DNA of 64,000 nucleotides from JAFGDI01 sp963667715. GTDB taxonomy: Bacteria; Planctomycetota; Phycisphaerae; Sedimentisphaerales; SM23-30. This document shows, in pieces, positions 61,001-64,000 of this stretch. Where the stretch lies: NCBI GenBank assembly GCA_963667715.1, contig OY763926.1:2914001-2978000 (forward strand). Direction: 5' to 3'. Below the pieces are notes generated by a model that saw nothing but the letters and a program-made list of their open reading frames with translations, was not told where the DNA came from and made no database searches. Numbering within the stretch: position 1 is the stretch's first letter; the number at the start of each line of letters is the position of its first letter. The position numbers and the translations under genes were made by a program.

Positions 61001-63456
61001 GCCGTCACGATGGCCCGGTACCATTTAATGGTGCTGACAATATTTCGCCAGAGGTTGTGCTGGACTTTGAGCCGGCAAATAACGCTCTGAGACATGATAT
61101 TTACTTTGGCACAAAGTATCAGAAGGTACTGAATGCTAATACAAGCTCGGCGGAATATGCAGGTAGGAAGATCATTACCCGGTTTAACCCGCCGAACTTG
61201 CGAGCATGGCAGGAGTATTTCTGGCGTGTGGATGAAGTTATGCCGGACGGAACAGTTTTAACCGGTTCAGTATGGAGCTTTAGCACTTCAGGAGATATAG
61301 TACGGGAAGTATGGACAGATATTGGCACAGCTAATGAGCTGACATCATTTACCCAGAATGAGAATTATCCGGATAATCCTTCGCTTACCAGCTCACTATC
61401 AACGTTTGAAATACCATCAGACTTTGCTAACGGCTATGGCAGCAGAGTACACGGTTTGCTGACACCATCGGAAAGCGGGATGTATCAATTCTGGATCTCC
61501 GGTGATAATGAAGTAGAGTTATGGATAAGCATGAATGCTAATCCACAGCAAGCCAATCGGGAGGCGTATATACACGGCACCTGGTCAGGCAATAGAGACT
61601 TTGACTCTATGAGTTCACAGGAAACTCAGCTGCTGCACCTAATTGGCGGCGAGCAATATTATATCATGGCCTTGCATAAAGAAGGTGATGGAGGCGACCA
61701 TATGGCAGTTGCCTGGCAAGGGCCAGATAGTCCGGAGCGGTCAATTATAGATTCATTCTGGATCGCACCACCAAAAAGTAATGAATGGCCGGCATTTGCT
61801 GTCAGCGGCAATCCGTTGGTAGTAGATGCGTTAGAAGGTGAAGCACTAAATACACAATTTACAGCATTGGCCAGCGACCCGGACTATGATATGCTGCGAT
61901 ACTTCAGATATGCGGGACCATCATGGTTAAGCATATCCGATATGCGTACACTATTTGGTAAGCCAACTGACAGTGATGTTGGATTAAACACATTCATTAT
62001 CGGTGTTGACGATGGTCATGGCGGATTTGATTATGTACCGTTATCAGTCAACGTAGCAGATAAATATTACGGCGAACAGGGACTAAGTGACCTGGAAGGC
62101 ATGGCCGGAGAATGGCTAAGCGGCGATAGTGCAAGTGGTGGAAATCTGAACGAAGATAATATAGTCGATATGGCTGACTTTGGAGCAATGGCAGAGAACT
62201 GGGAAAAAGTCAGTCCAGATGGTTTAGTAGCCCATTGGAAGCTGGATGACTGTGATGGGACAATAGCCAGAGATACTGCTGGTAACAGTGACGGTATACT
62301 CACTAATATGGGTATGAACTGGACAAGCGGTGTTTACGGCAATGCACTGGCATTTGACGGGGTTGATGATTATGTTGAGATGCCGGGCTTTACCGGGGTC
62401 AGCGGTCAGGAAAGCAGGACATGCAGTGCATGGATAAAAACCACTACAAATAATCGCCACATATTAACCTGGGGCACAACTGAGATTGGCAGTAAATGGA
62501 CTATTCGCTTAAATGGTGACGGTATGCTGCGAGTTGAGGTTTCCGGCGGCTATATAAGTGGAAGTACAATGCTGACTGATGGTCAATGGCATAATATAGC
62601 TGTTGTACTTGACAGTGACAGCGACCCGGATATAAGTGAAGTTCAACTATATATTGATGGTCAAGCAGAAATAACAGGCGGTTATGCTGGTTGTCCTATT
62701 AATACATCAGCAACAGAGAATGTGAAGATCGGTGTTCATTATCAGGGCCTACAGTATTTTGACGGCCTGATCGATGATGTAAGGATATATAATACCGCCC
62801 TGAGCAGTGAATATATATCTACAATTATACATGATGACAGTGTATGCCATTATTATTTCGACCAGTCACGCAGCAGCACTGCCTATAGTTATGTAAACAC
62901 CAGTTTTAACGCTATTTTGAAGAATAATGCCGGCTGGCAGTATGATCTGAATAACAATAATGGCTGGCTCACATTTGACGGAGTAGACGACTTTGTTGAA
63001 CTGGAAGGCTTTAAGGGTATTACTGGCGGCGGTAGCCGGAGCTGTGTTATGCGAGTTAAAATAGATATCGACACCCGCCAGATATTATCCTGGGGCAGTG
63101 CAGAGCTTGGTGCCAAATGGGTAATAAGAACAAATGGCGACGGTACCCTGCGAGCAGAAGTAGGCGGAGGTTTCATATCAGGTACTACCAATATTATAGA
63201 TAATAACTGGCATTATATAGCTGTTGTGCTCGAAGATGATGGCAGTCCAAGTATTGACGAAGCCTTGCTGTATGTTGACGGCAATCTTGAACCTATCAGC
63301 AGCTCGGCGGCCTACGAAGTTAATACATCTGACAGCGTTAATGTTAAGATAGGTGTATCCGATATTGGTCTAAAATACTTCAAAGGCTCTATTGATGAGG
63401 CGGCGATATATGACCGTGCACTTTCTGGTGCAGAGATAGAGGTTTTGTGCAGATAA
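58075..63456 (+). CDS. Secreted M6-like metallopeptidase with LamG, PA14 and dockerin modules
   Basis: The 1793-aa protein has GAAAGG eight bases before the ATG and a signal peptide ending near AKSA. Residues about 180-540 form an M6 (immune inhibitor A-like) peptidase with the zinc motif H357-E-H-G-H361 in TLIHEHGHMAAKWPDTY and GVMGGG downstream. Then follow two LamG domains (about 550-760, 765-975), a fibronectin III-like domain (980-1075), PA14 (1078-1232), a cadherin/Ig-like domain (1235-1327), a half-dockerin (1333-1378, EDNIVDMADFGAMAENW) and two more LamG domains (1382-1580, 1585-1793), the last two similar to each other. Probably a cell-surface or secreted protease acting on glycoproteins or matrix. 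Monocistronic. Confidence 0.88.
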   Translation: MLNSMRYFMGISLFIGLISLTSPSAKSAPYVNRTMDFQQPDGTTISLILNGDEYYMRAETLDGATVVRDPKTNWICYATLSEDGSSLVSTGVPVEVTPDMTKSTGEYKTVTPGLNIKKGLQIKDQAKLKVMNKNKQRLFDGQTVIDGLIQPKESTTATSSDDIIIQTKSNDTITMAAPSSAMPGTANINNFNTTIKGLVIIVDFDDAPAQHSMQQYTDKVTKSNFHYSNGTAASLKTYYEDVSRGVFVLDHYVYGIFRAPKTFAYYDSLNYAQGAQELLGVVLRQMDAEGFDFSQISHDSNGEIKALCIMYTGSPPNWAEGMWWHAGWWNGFSADGVHTGSYCTDTANDLSPGTLIHEHGHMAAKWPDTYSYVGGEPGTWGVMGGGYCDLPNPYFLYRNGWLDGENIFGSGGIRYMDSADPHFAYFYYDTAQPTEFFIMKPYVKSLLFCPNIPEEGLSIWRVNTQGDNANYPDKDRYVELVHANNNDNQKNYNVLFKSGGLLDHFTSDTTPSSDWKFGTMATLPSDMELTGISPAGATMSFTVGGPIEPTAHYAFNANFADTSGNGYTATGYNFPGSGQWITDVSDATYYDLDRSITFDGSDDYVILPKEVGASDKMTVTCWVKPQAAADMVVVDKFPADASGQGWSIRLRSDNKVEFLIGSQNNYSRLITVNPVYEAGRWFNIACSYADGTANIFINGKLRILKNNITQSVNNTVNYPQLGIAEAVNTEMIFNGKLDDLRFYDSDLSDKTLKYIDGTNFIPAKSEMFHLRLDDESGITANDTSGHERDGTLYNGLTFDDNSIAGPVAKALSFDGEDDYISLPANNVRELNDGISIALWVNPTAVQSWARFTDFGNGDASDNIVFTRYSNTNRVSVEVFNGGSSGGRVLTDSILELNQWQFYTATITRDGFATIYKDGVLVASGNTAAVKEIFRKNLYIARSNWGSDDYFMGGMDDVRVYNYSLSEDEVIAIYNNSRHDGPVPFNGADNISPEVVLDFEPANNALRHDIYFGTKYQKVLNANTSSAEYAGRKIITRFNPPNLRAWQEYFWRVDEVMPDGTVLTGSVWSFSTSGDIVREVWTDIGTANELTSFTQNENYPDNPSLTSSLSTFEIPSDFANGYGSRVHGLLTPSESGMYQFWISGDNEVELWISMNANPQQANREAYIHGTWSGNRDFDSMSSQETQLLHLIGGEQYYIMALHKEGDGGDHMAVAWQGPDSPERSIIDSFWIAPPKSNEWPAFAVSGNPLVVDALEGEALNTQFTALASDPDYDMLRYFRYAGPSWLSISDMRTLFGKPTDSDVGLNTFIIGVDDGHGGFDYVPLSVNVADKYYGEQGLSDLEGMAGEWLSGDSASGGNLNEDNIVDMADFGAMAENWEKVSPDGLVAHWKLDDCDGTIARDTAGNSDGILTNMGMNWTSGVYGNALAFDGVDDYVEMPGFTGVSGQESRTCSAWIKTTTNNRHILTWGTTEIGSKWTIRLNGDGMLRVEVSGGYISGSTMLTDGQWHNIAVVLDSDSDPDISEVQLYIDGQAEITGGYAGCPINTSATENVKIGVHYQGLQYFDGLIDDVRIYNTALSSEYISTIIHDDSVCHYYFDQSRSSTAYSYVNTSFNAILKNNAGWQYDLNNNNGWLTFDGVDDFVELEGFKGITGGGSRSCVMRVKIDIDTRQILSWGSAELGAKWVIRTNGDGTLRAEVGGGFISGTTNIIDNNWHYIAVVLEDDGSPSIDEALLYVDGNLEPISSSAAYEVNTSDSVNVKIGVSDIGLKYFKGSIDEAAIYDRALSGAEIEVLCR

Positions 63457-63483
63457 TAATTTAGTGAATTATAAGTAAGATTG

Positions 63484-63515
63484 AAAAAAGTGTTCGTCAA
63501 GGCGGGCACTTTTTT
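63484..63515. terminator. Bidirectional terminator between the peptidase and the antitoxin gene
   Basis: AAAAAAGTGTTCG (63484-63496) pairs with CGGGCACTTTTTT (63503-63515) with two G-T pairs; T-runs exist on both strands and both flanking genes converge here. Confidence 0.8.
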
Positions 63516-63516
63516 T

Positions 63517-63957
63517 TTATTGTTTTTTAATTTTTTTTTCTTTTAGAAATAATGAAGGCTGAACTTTGAATCGTTCGCTGAGTAAGATTATATGTCTTTT
63601 GCTCAATTCTCTTTTACGGGAAAGAATCTTATTACCAAGAGAACGGTCGCCGAGTATTCGTCCTATATCAGAAGCGGTAAGACCATTCTCGTCAGCCAGA
63701 TATTGTAAGTAATCAATTCCATCACTATCGTCATTGTCAAAATAATAGCAGGCCACTTCAAACTCAGCAATGAGCTTAGAGAGCATATCAATATAATCTT
63801 TCTGGGCAGCTGTCGGCTTAGATATAGCAATAAGCTCGGAGAGTATTTCAACAGCTTTGTCATTGACGGCTTCACTTTTGATCGGGCGAAGGTCATAAAC
63901 AGTATTTATTAATTCACTCCATGTTTTAGGCATATCTTGTTTTATAGCAGATATCAT
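63517..63957 (-). CDS. higA: HigA-type antitoxin / HTH regulator
   Basis: The 146-aa protein has the COG5499-type HigA layout: an N-terminal helical half (about 1-85, KAVEILSELIAIS...AAQKDYIDMLSKLIAEFE) and a C-terminal helix-turn-helix (about 85-135, LADENGLTASDIGRILGDRS-LGNKILSRKRELSKRHIILLSERF). These antitoxins neutralise a RelE-fold mRNA interferase and repress their own operon. AAGGA precedes the ATG by eight bases. The stop of a likely toxin gene lies 25 bases upstream, in the usual toxin-first order. Confidence 0.85.
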   Translation of the reverse strand: MISAIKQDMPKTWSELINTVYDLRPIKSEAVNDKAVEILSELIAISKPTAAQKDYIDMLSKLIAEFEVACYYFDNDDSDGIDYLQYLADENGLTASDIGRILGDRSLGNKILSRKRELSKRHIILLSERFKVQPSLFLKEKKIKKQ

Positions 63958-63982
63958 ATTTAATTCCTTATCAGAACAACTT

Positions 63983-64000
63983 TTATCGTTTGGAGTACTC
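63983..64000 (-). CDS. higB: C-terminal end of a probable HigB toxin (cut by window edge)
   Basis: The minus-strand frame reaching the edge reads E-Y-S-K-R-stop, which matches the typical HigB ending (HAEY-K-type). Only five residues are inside the window, so the call depends on the adjacent higA gene and the 25-base spacing. Confidence 0.45.
   Translation of the reverse strand, partial: EYSKR

Noticed and set aside
33977..63456. Cellulosome assembly based on dockerin motifs
   Set aside because: Only half-dockerins occur and no cohesin or scaffoldin is present in the window; in this lineage half-dockerins are common on secreted proteins of many kinds.

Overview
The window reads as a chromosomal segment of a marine or sediment Planctomycetota bacterium, most likely class Phycisphaerae (Sedimentisphaerales-like). 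The pointers are PEP-CTERM anchored proteins, half-dockerin motifs at or near the ends of secreted LamG and glycoside hydrolase proteins, a Rhodopirellula/Verrucomicrobium-type sigma region 2, fused aroD-aroE, and a high density of short palindromic dispersed repeats. This placement is inference from family content; no rRNA or marker tree is available here.

Layout. 1-5.0 kb: a beta-lactamase-fold serine hydrolase, then a PEP-CTERM protein bracketed by two collinear 658-bp direct repeats, each carrying the same unknown 148-aa Cys-rich ORF, and a small membrane protein. 5.3-11.3 kb: a second serine hydrolase and two convergent secreted GH2 enzymes. 11.4-22.7 kb: a housekeeping block with tRNA-Ser, a deoxynucleoside kinase, a TPR lipoprotein, hemC, fused aroDE, an LpxR-like lipid A deacylase, a short pyruvate kinase, glycogen phosphorylase and tRNA-Gln. 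22.8-31.9 kb: chemosensory regulators (cheD-REC fusion, cheB, cheV, and an 1848-aa CheB/CheR/PAS/histidine kinase/REC protein) without CheA, CheW-only or receptor genes. 32.5-33.8 kb: a family-4-like glycosyltransferase.

34-42.1 kb: a secreted carbohydrate-active cluster on the minus strand (GH43 with dockerin, GH127 with LamG/Ig/dockerin modules, a stand-alone LamG-dockerin protein), next to a sigma-factor-like protein that has only region 2. 43.5-53.8 kb: a complete-looking type II secretion operon, gspC-D-E-F-G-I-J-K-L-M, with overlapping genes from gspG onward. 53.9-64 kb: another GH43, a second PEP-CTERM protein, a CDP-alcohol phosphatidyltransferase coupled to an unknown protein, a 1793-aa M6-like metallopeptidase with LamG/PA14/dockerin modules, and a higBA-type toxin-antitoxin pair cut by the window edge.

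Together: many products carry signal peptides and could be passengers of the type II system encoded between them; the GH127 and GH43 enzymes point to arabinose-containing polysaccharide use, and glycogen phosphorylase plus pyruvate kinase to the downstream carbon flow. The intergenic DNA is shaped by at least four short repeat families: the GAGACGCAA palindrome, a roughly 110-bp CACAAGC repeat, a MITE with AACTCAAACTGACC ends, and a TA-flanked MITE with AGG(C/T)AACCTCTAATAATT ends. In one place the last of these has inserted inside a copy of the second.
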